From NCBI GenBank assembly GCA_963732095.1, contig CAVSZA010000067.1:1-64000 (forward strand): a stretch of 64,000 nucleotides of DNA, in the 5' to 3' direction. Numbering within the stretch: position 1 is the first letter of the stretch; each line of letters opens with the position of its first letter. This stretch comes from AP-15 sp963732095 (lineage in GTDB: Bacteria > Pseudomonadota > Alphaproteobacteria > ATCC43930 > CGMCC-115725). The notes below the pieces were generated by a model. The model did no database searches and was not told where the DNA came from. It worked only from the letters and a program-made list of their open reading frames with translations. Both the position numbers and the translations under genes were made by a program. This document shows, piece after piece, positions 17,343 to 26,207 of this stretch.

Positions 17343-20300
17343 TCAGGCGTCGAAATTCCGAACGTAGAGGATCCAGCCGGTACTCGTTTGCCGCAATGGG
17401 CCGGTTACCCGCGCCGGAAAATCCCCGGCTCCGGCAGCCCGATATCTCGCGATGAGCCTTTGATAGGTCGCGAGCTCCTCGGCGGTGGCCGGCTTTGCGG
17501 CTCCGGTCGGGCGGTCGAACTGAACTTTATCGACCCGCTCCAATGCGGCCAAAGTGACCGGCTTATCGATCAAGGGGCCGGTCAGTCCGAGGCCGCCATT
17601 CTGCGCCCGGACACTGCCTCTGACAGAGACCTCGACCCCGCGAAAATCGTAGCTGCCGTTCGCCATTTCGGCGATCTGGTCTGCCCAGCGATCAACATCA
17701 GGCAGGACATCGCGGCCCAAATAGACGTCCGCCGTGGAGTCCTCCGCATTGGCGATTGGTCGGACCACGCTCACCCCGGTAAGCTTGACCAGAGCCTCAT
17801 ACGCGCCGCCCCAGCAGGCGCCGAGGCCGTAGGGACATTTCGATGTGAGGCCGATCGCCGCCTGTGTGCCGCTGGCGGTTTCGCGAACTTCGCGGTCGAG
17901 ATCTTCGAGGGTGCGGGCGGGCTTCGCAGGGACGGCGGCCCGCGAGCGCGTCGTCATTCGAGTCGTGGTTGCCAAGGCCGCGGCGGCGATGTGGACGATC
18001 CTCGCGGCCGAGGGCACCCCAGCTCGGTTCAGCACGAACAGCATGTAGTGCCCCGGCGGGCAGATCTCGGGGCGAGCCGGACTGGTGACCCGCAATTCCC
18101 CGGCTGTCACCTCGAAGTCGAGGAAATTGATCCGTTGGTTCATGTTGTTGGTGTGGGTGGTCGACGCGAGCCGGATCCAGGTAACCTTGCCGATTTCATG
18201 AGGTGCGGCGGTGCCGACGACGAACGTGGCGCCGTACGAGACTTCTGCCGGGGCGGTGGTGATCACCGGCTGAGCGCCGCGGAACAGGTAAGGCGGCCGG
18301 TAAATCTGCGCGTCGCGATGGGTGTCCTTGGCCGGGTTGGCTGTATGATTGCCGATGTCGAACTCACCGCCGCCGGCGCTCAACACCGTGGCGTCCGGCA
18401 ACAGGATCGCGGTGGAGTGGTAGCAGCGATCCACGGACTCGGAGGCGACAACCGTCCAGGTTTTGGTGGCGGGATCCCAGAGTTCGGCCGCGTGCACCGG
18501 ACCCCCGGGGGTTAAATCGTTGAAACCGTTGCCCCGTGTTCCGCCGGTGACCAACACAGTTCCGTCCGGCAGCAACGTCGCATTGTGTTGGCGGCGGGCG
18601 AAATGCATGGGCGGGATCGCCTGCCATGCCGGTGCCGGAGCGGTCAGATCGATTGCTTCGACCTCGGCAGTAGGCGTCTGCTGCTGCAGCGGACCCTGAT
18701 CGTTCCCGCCACCGATATAGATGATCTTCCCGACGTCGTACATTACCGACGGGGCATAATCGCGCCGCATCTTGTCGCGAACGCCGCCCTCTCCCTCGAG
18801 CAAGCTCCATCTGCCAGCCCCCGCTGTATCGAGGAAATAACTTCTTGCCGCCGGACCTGACATGAACACGCGGCCATCGGGCGCCAGGTGCAGACAAGGA
18901 AACAGCTCGATCGGGGCGGCATTGGATGAGTCGTCGCCCGGGAAAGCAGCGAGCTCACACCACCCGGTTCCGGTCCAGACCTGCGGAACAGGATTGTTCT
19001 GAGTGTTCTTGCCGTCCGCGGTCGCAAAGCTTCCGGAGAGCACCACCGCATCACCGTTGGCGAGCGTCACGACGGAGGGATACCAGCGGCCGTGGTTCAT
19101 CACCGGCAGCGGTGTCCATGTATTGGACGCGAAATCGTAGATACTCGCTTGGTCAATGCCCATGCTGTCCTTGAAATGTCCACCCGTAACCAGCAACTTG
19201 CCGTTGGGCAGCCAGGTGTGGCCGGAGCAAAACAGGTTGACGGTCTTACCGTCGACAGCCCGCGGCTGTGGCGTGGTGGTCGTCTTGCCGGTTCCCGGAT
19301 CCCAGATCTGAGGCGTGCAGAAATGGTCGTCGAGTGTCCCGGTCGGCAAATCCCGCCGTCCCCAGAACAGCACTTTGCCGTTCGGGAGCAGGTGTGTGTG
19401 GATGGGCGCGTTTGGCAGCGCGAATCGCTCAGACCATCGCCCCACTTTGGCCGGATCCGCCGCTACCGGCTGCACCGCCGCGAAGTCTCTGGGCGCGGTA
19501 TAGCGGACCGACAGTTTGTAGGGTGGCTCGGGGTTGGTGGCGGGTAGGTCCGACGCAGTTACCCGCAGCGTGTAAAACCCTTCGGCGTTGGCCGTCGCGC
19601 GCAGTGTCGCGCCGCGCTGGCTCGCCTCGGTCACCGTGACGTTCGCCTTCAGGGTCACGTCGGGATCGAGCAGTTCGAACGCCACCTGCGTCTTGGCGCT
19701 CCAACCGGTGCGATCGATTTCCGGCGTCGCCTCTATCTGCGACCCAGCGGCGCACCAGATCCGACCGGTCAACACGGTCCCACCGTCGATGCACGGCAGT
19801 ATGTCGAGGTCGGTCGCGCCCTCGAAATCCTGCGTGACGCTGTGCGCGCCGGGATTGAGCGCCCGATCCTGGCCTTGCCGACTGTAGCAGACATAGCCAA
19901 GACTGCCTCGATTCGGCGGCACCGTCAGCGTCACCGCGCCGGCGCCGTCAGTGGCGACATCGCCGGAGTGTCCGGTGTAATCGTGCAATCCGACATTCGC
20001 GCCGAACCCGGTATCGACGCGGATCGTGCGCGGTCCGGCGGGATCGTTGTTCAGCGCGACCAGCAGGTGCGGTCCACTCAACCGTTCATAGGCGAAGACG
20101 TCGAAATCCTTCCATCTCTGCAACGTCTCACCCGAAGCCAACACCTCGTGTATCCAGATCAGGTTGTCGATATGCGGTTTCAGCCCATAACAGTTCGGGT
20201 CGGTGCTGTAGTCCTTGTAGAAGACTGCCGGGTATCCTTCCGAGGTAAGAATATAGGCGTAGGCCATCATCTTGTTGGTAACGATGCGCTGCCCGCCGTT

Positions 20301-21217
20301 GAGATCAGTGTCGTGATTCTCGACGAACGTGACCGCGTTGAGCGGTGAGATCCCGACGAGACCGGCATGGTCGAGGTCGGCCATGTTGAACCGGCCCGGA
20401 TTGTTGCACATGCTGGTGAGCATGAACTTGAGCGGGAAGTCGAAAGCGCTTGGTCGGCCGGCCATGCCTTTCGGGTTGAAAATCCACTGGTTGACAAGCG
20501 TCGGATTGCCGTCGAAGAACTCGCCGACAGCGAACTTGCCCGCCATGGCCTTACTGTTCAGGAACGGATGCAGGAAATCGGTGGACAGGCCCTTCACGTC
20601 GTCGACCCGATAGCCCTGAGCGTCCAGCGCGCGGGTCAGCCAGTCGCCGGCCTCGATCAGGCCATTAAAGACATAACCCTGGGGTTTGCCGTTGATCGGC
20701 GCCAGTTCCCTCCCGAACGCAAAGTCGTCCGCCACCGGTCCGCCCAGATCGGGATCGCGCGGCACCTGAGGGACAAAGTTGGACGGGTTCTTGGGAAATC
20801 GGCCGTTGTCGGGCGTACCATTAGCGCCCGGATAGCGGAACACGAACGGTGTGGTGTCACCGATCCGCTGATGCTCCACCATATCCAGGTAAACGTCGAG
20901 GCCATTGGCGCGCAGGATGGCGACGCAGCGCTGCAGTTGCTCGCGCGTGCCGTAGCGGGTCGACACCGAACCCTTCTGGCTGCGCGAGCCGATGTCGTAG
21001 TCGTCGAACGGCCCATACCCGTCCGCCCCGGGTCGGACCCGGAGGCGGTCTTCAGCACTGGCGGCAGCCAGACCGCGGTGAAGCCGGCGAGGCTCAGTGC
21101 GCGTGCCTGCACCGCCAGATGATCCCACCACCACGGCGTTTTCGGATCTCCGTCCGCCGGTGACGGAATAGCCCGATTAGGACTGAGTTTGTAGAACCCC
21201 TGAAGCAGCACTCCCAT
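17343..21217 (-). CDS. Alpha-amylase (GH13) / galactose-oxidase-like copper-radical oxidase fusion (one frameshift)
   Basis: One polypeptide of about 1,290 residues, with a single-base break near 21040. The N-terminal 480 residues are a GH13 barrel: FTAVWLPPVLK, DGYGPFDDYDIG, nucleophile Asp in GYRVDDVKG, acid Glu in AVGEFFDGN and the third acid in FVENHDTDLN. After a beta-sandwich linker comes a kelch propeller plus DUF1929 domain like galactose/glyoxal oxidase. The copper-radical residues are all visible: Cys in LFCSGHTW, Tyr in GRWYPSVV, Tyr-His in DRCYHSTAI and His in STTHTNNMNQRI. A 160-residue tail with CPYGLGACWGGAYEAL is unassigned. No signal peptide is seen. Confidence 0.8.
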
Positions 21218-21440
21218 CAAACGCCCTTTCTTTTTGCGTAGGCGCCGAAGTTGCGCCCCAATTTCCGTTCCTCGCCGCGACCGCCGCCAGGGTGGGCGCG
21301 CGTCATGCGGTCAACCGCACAGCCGCCGCCTGGAGCGGGGCGCCTGATCCCGCTGGTTGCCGCTCGCGAAGTCTGTCGCCCCGCGAGCGGCAACCGGATT
21401 CGTTTCCGAGCTACTTGCGGTTGCGAGCCCGCTGTTGGCG

Positions 21441-22412
21441 TCAGACGTCAGTTTTTTGTGCTGGCGGGTCGGGTCGATCAATCGGTCCTTCCGCGCCATG
21501 GACCGCGTTCGAGTACAAAAACTGCACCGGCACGCGCCCGCCCCCCGCGCTGCTCAGAATTTCTTGAAACACCAGCGACAAATTCCCCGCTGACCCGGCT
21601 GCGTTAATCGGCTGATCTCCGATCTCGCCTTGCGCTCCCATCCAGCCGAGCAAACTGTCGTTGTTTTGCCTGATCGCTTCCCCGACGTCAGCATCGGTGC
21701 GGAACTCGTTCATCTCATGGTAGAGCGTGCCGACAACATCCTTCCAGGACGCGTCGAACGCGGGAATTCCATTCACCCGCCCGTTCGGCAGCCTCTGCGA
21801 AAAGACGTTTGCCGAATAATAGGCGGTCTGCGACCGGCCCTTGTTCTGGAAGTCCACGGAGCCGTGATAACCGCCAAGCCCGTGAATAGAAGTGTCTTGG
21901 TCGAGCTTGAGTATGGTTCCCGGAGGCAGCAACAAGTTGAAGATCGTCGTGCCGAGATCGTTGTCTGAGACCTTCCCTTGTTGCACCAGCTGTTGGACCA
22001 ATCGCTGCACGCCGGGCTCGTCGAGCTGAACTGGCTTTGCTTCCTCGAGCACAAGCAACGGCCGCGGATCGCAAGTCAGCTTGACGCCGCTGTCGAAAAA
22101 CTGTCCGACGACGTTGTTGAGCCTCCGGTCCTGCATCGCGAGCGTGATCGCGGTATTGATGGAGTCGATGTCGGAGGCGAGCCACGATGCTTGCCCACCG
22201 AGAAATATGTTCTGAAACTCCATCTGCGGCACGGTTTTGCCACCATGGAAGACGAGGTCGGCGGACGCGTCCGGCGGGATGCCGGGTGCGATCGCGTCCG
22301 GGTCCAGCTGCGCCCAGCGGTTTTCGGGATAGCGATAGTGGCGGCGCTCGACCGGCGAGCCTGGACGAGCCTGGATCCGCATCAACCGGTTGACATTGGA
22401 GGACTGGATCAT
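21441..22412 (-). CDS. Hypothetical protein with HExxE-like motif
   Basis: A 323-residue protein with AGGAGA eight bases before its ATG. It has LVFHGGKTVPQMEFQNIFLGG, PPGTILKLD and then TLYHEMNEFRTDADVGEAI, followed by GEIGDQPINAAG and VPVQFLYSNAVHG. This resembles a family of secreted-like bacterial and fungal proteins with a conserved HE(L/M)NE segment and a C-terminal YSNAVHGxEGP. The His-Glu pair could bind metal as in a peptidase, but this is inference. It runs toward the GH13-oxidase gene, 220 bases away and on the same strand. Confidence 0.55.
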   Translation of the reverse strand: MIQSSNVNRLMRIQARPGSPVERRHYRYPENRWAQLDPDAIAPGIPPDASADLVFHGGKTVPQMEFQNIFLGGQASWLASDIDSINTAITLAMQDRRLNNVVGQFFDSGVKLTCDPRPLLVLEEAKPVQLDEPGVQRLVQQLVQQGKVSDNDLGTTIFNLLLPPGTILKLDQDTSIHGLGGYHGSVDFQNKGRSQTAYYSANVFSQRLPNGRVNGIPAFDASWKDVVGTLYHEMNEFRTDADVGEAIRQNNDSLLGWMGAQGEIGDQPINAAGSAGNLSLVFQEILSSAGGGRVPVQFLYSNAVHGAEGPIDRPDPPAQKTDV

Positions 22413-23100
22413 CTCTGATCTCCTGGGTTAACGGTCGATAGTGATACAGGAGCCTCGTACGCGGCGTATGTGAGCTGCGTCACACACCCCCCGTAAAGTC
22501 CGTAAACGGGCGCGGGCGGATGAGCCGGAGCTTTCTCGCTCAAAATCTTATATTGATGTCGACGAGGGAGCTGCGTCGCTTCTTCGATTAAACGGAACGA
22601 CTAGCAGCGGATCCGTGGGCACCACGCGTTCCAGCTCGCGGCGAAATCGGCAAAGCCCGTCGGTCGGGACCGAAAGGCGAGGTGGATCTCTCTCTGAAAC
22701 CTGGAAAAAGGCGCGTGCAAACATAACCTAAAATTGAGGGCTACGAGATTTAGCCGATCAGCATTGAGATGGGCAAGGCTATCGCGAGCCTACCCCCACG
22801 GCGGATATCGTGAGAACTCGGGAAGGCGCAGAGGGGCCAAATAGGAGGGCCCGCTACCTGAACGAGAGACATGAAGGCATTCGTTCTATCGCGGGGGATC
22901 GATGGCGGGCTGTGTGTAACATCGCTGGTCGAGGAGCCTCTCTTCAGTTGTGTGCGTCAAGTTCAGCGATTGGTCATGGTGAGGGGTGGTGCGGTTCATT
23001 CAGGTCAATAAGCAGCATCCCTTTGTTCGATTGGAAAATGACCATCCCTTCGTCCCGACCTGCCCTCCGGCAGAGCGCCGCGCGCAGCGGCAGTCAAGGA
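22413..23100. other. Gene-free stretch before the IS256 copy
   Basis: About 690 bases without a supported gene. An open frame over 22810-23199 has no protein-like features. The left end should hold the promoter for the minus-strand gene ending at 22412. Confidence 0.4.
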
Positions 23101-23122
23101 TGCCGCCGCGAACGCGGCGGCA
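23101..23122. repeat. Perfect GC-rich hairpin
   Basis: Ten-base arms TGCCGCCGCG and CGCGGCGGCA around an AA loop. It sits just left of the 23-base palindromic element at 23146-23168 and may belong to the same family of interspersed hairpins. Confidence 0.6.
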
Positions 23123-23145
23123 CCGGCGGAGCCGGCGCGCAGCGT

Positions 23146-23168
23146 CCCCCGCTTTCGCGAGGGCAGGC
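23146..23168 (+). repeat. 23-bp palindromic element, intergenic copy
   Basis: CCCCC stem, GCTTTCGCG centre, then a GGGCAGGC tail. The same 23-base unit occurs inside the IS256 transposase (23452-23474, opposite orientation) and inside an IS3 remnant (38373-38395). Confidence 0.65.
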
Positions 23169-23211
23169 TCTTGACCGAGCGAGCACGGTGCTAGGCTGAA
23201 CGGGTCGGGGG

Positions 23212-24462
23212 TCAGGCCGCACGGCGCAGGGCCTCCTTGTGCTCGCGCAGATCGTCCATGTTGAGGTAGCGATGTTGCTCGAGCCAGTTCTCGTGGGTCT
23301 CGACCGTCAGTGCCCACACCAGCCGCAGGCAGCTGTCGCCATTGGGGAAGATGCGCACAACCTGGGTGCGGCGCCTGATCTCCTCGTTGAGGCGCTCCAG
23401 CATATTGGTCGATTTGAGGTGCTTATGGTGCTGCCGCGGCAGCCGGTAAAACAGCCTGCCCCCGCGCAGGCGGGGGTCAGCGTCTCGTCGATGTTGTCTT
23501 CGACCCAGCCGGTGAGCTTTGAGTATCTGCCTGACCACTTGGTGAGCCAGGCAGCCAAATCGCGGCGCGCCTCGATGAGGTCGCGCCGATCCCCCGGGTC
23601 CGGCTTCGCCGGCCCGAGGACAGGCTCCCAGCCAGCGCAGCTCCTGCAGACAGTCGTCGTCGACCCGGCGCGGGACGTGGTCGAGCGCGTTGCGCAGAAA
23701 ATGCACGTAGCAGCGCTGATAGGCCGCCTCCGCGAGAACCTCGCGCAGTGCTGCCCGCAGGCCGGCATGATCGTCGGCCACGACAAATTCGACGCCATGC
23801 AGACCACGGGCCTTCAGCCCCAGCAGGAAATCGCGCCAGCTCGATCGGCTCTCGCGGTTAGCGAGCTCGACCGCCAACACTTGGCGGCGGCCGTCCCAGT
23901 CGATGCCGATCGCGATCAGCACCGCCTGGCTGGCGATCACGCCGGCCTCGCGCACCCGCTCATAGCGCGCGTCGAGGATCAGATAGGGGAAGGCTTCGGC
24001 CAAAGGGCGGCCAGCAAATTGCGCCAAACTCGCATCCAGCCGCTGGTTCATTGCGCTGATCGAGGAAGCCGAAAAGCTGTGACCGCACAGCTCCTCGGTG
24101 ATCGCCTTCACTTTCCGCGTCGAAACCCCTTGCCCATACATCTCCGCCAGCGCGGCCACCAGCGCCCGCTCCGAGCGCTGATACCGTTCGAACAGCTCGG
24201 TCGAGAAACGCCCGGTTCGATCCTGCGGAACCCGCAGCTCCAGCTTGTCGACCCGCGTGATCAGCGTCCGGCCGTAATAGCCCGACCGGTAGCCCTGCCG
24301 GCCCGCCGCCCGTTCGCCCTTCTCGGCCCCCAACGTCTCGGTCATCTCCGCTTCGAGAACCTCCTCGAGCGCGGTTCGCACCAGTGCCCGCAGGAACTCT
24401 TCATCCCCCGCCAGCAGGGCTTTCACATCAATTGTTCCAGGCTTAACTTTCTTGCCGGTCAT
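23212..24462 (-). CDS. IS256-family (mutator) transposase, interrupted by two short insertions
   Basis: DDE transposase of 416 residues as read. Recognisable parts are YGRTLITRVDKLELRVPQDR, YLILDARYERVREAG (first Asp), FVVADDHAGLRAALREV (second Asp), RCYVHFLRNALDHV, and KSTNMLERLNEEIRRRT (Glu). Between CLQELRWL and FYRLPRQHHKH the frame is wrong for about 45 codons, because a 34-37 base insertion (23592-23628) shifts it and a 23-base insertion (23452-23474) shifts it back. The out-of-frame part hides RRDLIEARRDLAAWLTKWSG. The catalytic core is thus scrambled, so activity is doubtful. Confidence 0.85.
   Translation of the reverse strand: MTGKKVKPGTIDVKALLAGDEEFLRALVRTALEEVLEAEMTETLGAEKGERAAGRQGYRSGYYGRTLITRVDKLELRVPQDRTGRFSTELFERYQRSERALVAALAEMYGQGVSTRKVKAITEELCGHSFSASSISAMNQRLDASLAQFAGRPLAEAFPYLILDARYERVREAGVIASQAVLIAIGIDWDGRRQVLAVELANRESRSSWRDFLLGLKARGLHGVEFVVADDHAGLRAALREVLAEAAYQRCYVHFLRNALDHVPRRVDDDCLQELRWLGACPRAGEAGPGGSARPHRGAPRFGCLAHQVVRQILKAHRLGRRQHRRDADPRLRGGRLFYRLPRQHHKHLKSTNMLERLNEEIRRRTQVVRIFPNGDSCLRLVWALTVETHENWLEQHRYLNMDDLREHKEALRRAA
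23452..23474 (-). repeat. 23-bp palindromic element inside the IS256 transposase
   Basis: The transposase should read DETLT-FYRLP. Instead 23 bases are inserted between these codons, with CCCGCC/GGCGGG arms and a GGGGCAGGC tail on the minus strand. Removing them restores the family sequence. Confidence 0.75.
23592..23628 (+). repeat. Longer palindromic element inside the IS256 transposase
   Basis: About 34-37 extra bases split ELRWL from DRRDL. The insert has a CGGGTCCGGC/GCCGGCCCG stem with a TTC loop and ends in GAGGACAGGC, a tail like the GGGCAGGC of the 23-base elements. Confidence 0.65.
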
Positions 24463-24578
24463 GGTGTGCATCCTCGCCAAAGGATCCGGTGATCGCGCAA
24501 TCACCCGCATACCATGACCATCCGCCTCAGCGGCTTTTGCAGAACTTCCCGGACACTACCCCTCTATTCCTTTAGCGC

Positions 24579-24617
24579 TCCCCAATAGACATATGCCCGA
24601 TCCCCCATTAGGGGGAT
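24579..24617 (+). promoter_or_regulatory. Candidate operator of the MalT-like regulator, upstream of the phasin gene
   Basis: A perfect inverted repeat ATCCCCC-ATTA-GGGGGAT at 24600-24617, with an extra TCCCC half-site 22 bases upstream (24579). Similar arrangements occur at 34012-34051 and 36816-36855. It lies about 200 bases before the phasin start. Confidence 0.55.
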
Positions 24618-24824
24618 GCGATCAGATACCCGAGAGCCCGACTTGATAGGATATTCGACTGAGCGGTCCGCCCGGCCGCCAAATGCCTTCGCGTCGAGCT
24701 GTAGTTGTCGAGGGTGCTTTTATTCAAGGTTAAAGCCAGCATCGGTTATTTGAATTAGGTTCGCGGCAATGAGGCAAACCCCCACGGCGACCATCTCGCC
24801 AACCCAACCGCAGGAGAAATCATG

Positions 24825-25253
24825 ATGAACGAGACGATACCGACCAACCTGTTCGGCGACATTGTCAAACTGCTCGAGCAGTATACGCTGCCGGGTATCG
24901 ACATCGCTGCAATAATAGAGATGCGCCGCAAGGACATTGAGGCACTGATGACCGCCAATCGGGTTGCCCTGGAGGGTGCACAATCCATTGGCCAAAAGCA
25001 GGTCGAAATCCTGCGTAGCACCCTCGATCAGCTGAGCTCGCTGATCCAGCAAGCGACAGCTTCCGGAAGTATGACGGAGAAGACCACAAAGACCCGGCGA
25101 GCTCGTCCAGCAGGTCCTGCAGCGGGCGCTGGAGAAATGCGCGAGCTCGCGGAGACGACCTACAAATCCCAGTCATATACCTAGGCCGTGTTGACCAAGC
25201 GCATCCAGGAGAACCTCGACGAGGCGAGGACGCTGCTGGGTCCCGAAAAGTAG
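24825..25253 (+). pseudogene. Phasin (PHA granule-associated protein), frameshifted
   Basis: The N-terminal 75 residues read as a PHB-type phasin: LFGDIVKLLEQYTLPGIDIA, MRRKDIEALMTANRVALEGA and QVEILRSTLDQLSSLIQQA. After KTTKT the frame moves to GELVQQVLQRALE, returns to MRELAETTYKSQS, then meets a TAG at about 25181 before AVLTKRIQENLDEARTLLGP. Joined, these give a normal phasin of about 140 residues. AGGAGA precedes the start at a good distance (ATG 24822 or 24825). Phasins coat PHA granules, which fits the depolymerase and synthase genes alongside. Confidence 0.75.
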
Positions 25254-25334
25254 TGCGTGCCCAATACGCCTGCGGCCAGGAGAGGGTAAGTCGCTGCGGT
25301 CTTCTGTTGGAGGCCCGCCCAGGATTTTAGAGCA

Positions 25335-26153
25335 ATGTCCAGCGTGGGTATGGAAATTCGCAGCGTTGAGGTCGACGGGCAGATGCTGCGCGTCGGCATT
25401 CGATCCGGAAGGGGGGTCACACCGCCGCTGCTGATATTCAACGGGATCGGCGCCAATCTCGAGCTGGTCGAACCGTTTGTCGCCGCCCTGGAAGGCGTCG
25501 AAACCGTTATTTTCGACGTGCCGGGCATCGGGGGGTCGCCATTGCCTCCCCGACCTTACCGACTCTCGCACCTCGCCCATATGGCTGCTGCCCTTCTTGC
25601 GAAGCTCGGCTATCAGGGGCAAGTCGACATCATCGGCGTTTCCTGGGGCGGAGCTCTTGCCCAAGAGTTCGCGCACCTTTACCCGGATCGCTGCCGCCGA
25701 CTGATCCTCGCTTCTACCTCTCCCGGCACGATCATGGTGCCGGGCCGGCTCTCGGCACTCGCCAAGCTGATCAGCCCGCGTCGCTACTCGGATCCGGAGT
25801 TCCTCCACGCCGTGGGCGGCGAGCTCTATGGCGGCGCCTACCGCCGCAATCCGGAGTTGCTGCGCGAGCACAGCCGGCATATCCGGCCACCGCGCGGCCG
25901 CGGCTACCACTATCAATTGCTTAGCGCATGGGGGTGGACGAGCCTTCCGTGGCTCTGGTCGCTGCGCCAACCGACATTGGTCATGCACGGCAACGACGAC
26001 CCGATCGTGCCGCTGATCAATGCCAGGATACTCGCCCTCCTCATTCGCAAGGCCAAGCTCCATGTCGTCGATGACGGCCACCTGTTCCTGGTGAGCCGGT
26101 CAGCAGAGGTGGCTCCGGTGGTCCGAAAATTTTTGATGGAAGACACCGCTTGA
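25335..26153 (+). CDS. phaZ: Poly(3-hydroxyalkanoate) depolymerase (intracellular, PhaZ-like)
   Basis: A 272-residue alpha/beta hydrolase. The nucleophile elbow is GVSWGGALAQEF, the acid is in VMHGNDDPIVPL and the His in VVDDGHLFLVS. PPLLIFNGIGANLELVEPF supplies the oxyanion region and is characteristic of medium-chain PHA depolymerases of the Pseudomonas type. It would release 3-hydroxyacids from intracellular PHA granules. It follows the phasin by 80 bases on the same strand and converges with phaC. Confidence 0.85.
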   Translation: MSSVGMEIRSVEVDGQMLRVGIRSGRGVTPPLLIFNGIGANLELVEPFVAALEGVETVIFDVPGIGGSPLPPRPYRLSHLAHMAAALLAKLGYQGQVDIIGVSWGGALAQEFAHLYPDRCRRLILASTSPGTIMVPGRLSALAKLISPRRYSDPEFLHAVGGELYGGAYRRNPELLREHSRHIRPPRGRGYHYQLLSAWGWTSLPWLWSLRQPTLVMHGNDDPIVPLINARILALLIRKAKLHVVDDGHLFLVSRSAEVAPVVRKFLMEDTA

Positions 26154-26207
26154 CTGCGATGGAGAGCTGCAGATTTTACAGCGCGCGGGTTCGTTCGGTC
26201 CCGTCGC

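Larger units (their letters stand above)
23200..24562 (-). mobile_element. IS256-family insertion sequence copy
   Basis: The element holds one mutator-type transposase. The upstream end reads GGACACTACCCC at about 24551-24562, a typical IS256-group terminus. I did not find its inverted partner near 23200, so the downstream end may be lost or diverged. Confidence 0.7.

Noticed and set aside
22810..23199. Possible gene between the minus-strand hypothetical and the IS256 copy
   Set aside because: No homology-like motif, no ribosome site and irregular composition. Treated as non-coding.
23239..24492. A 417-codon open frame on the plus strand
   Set aside because: It is antisense to the IS256 transposase, whose motifs are clear on the minus strand.
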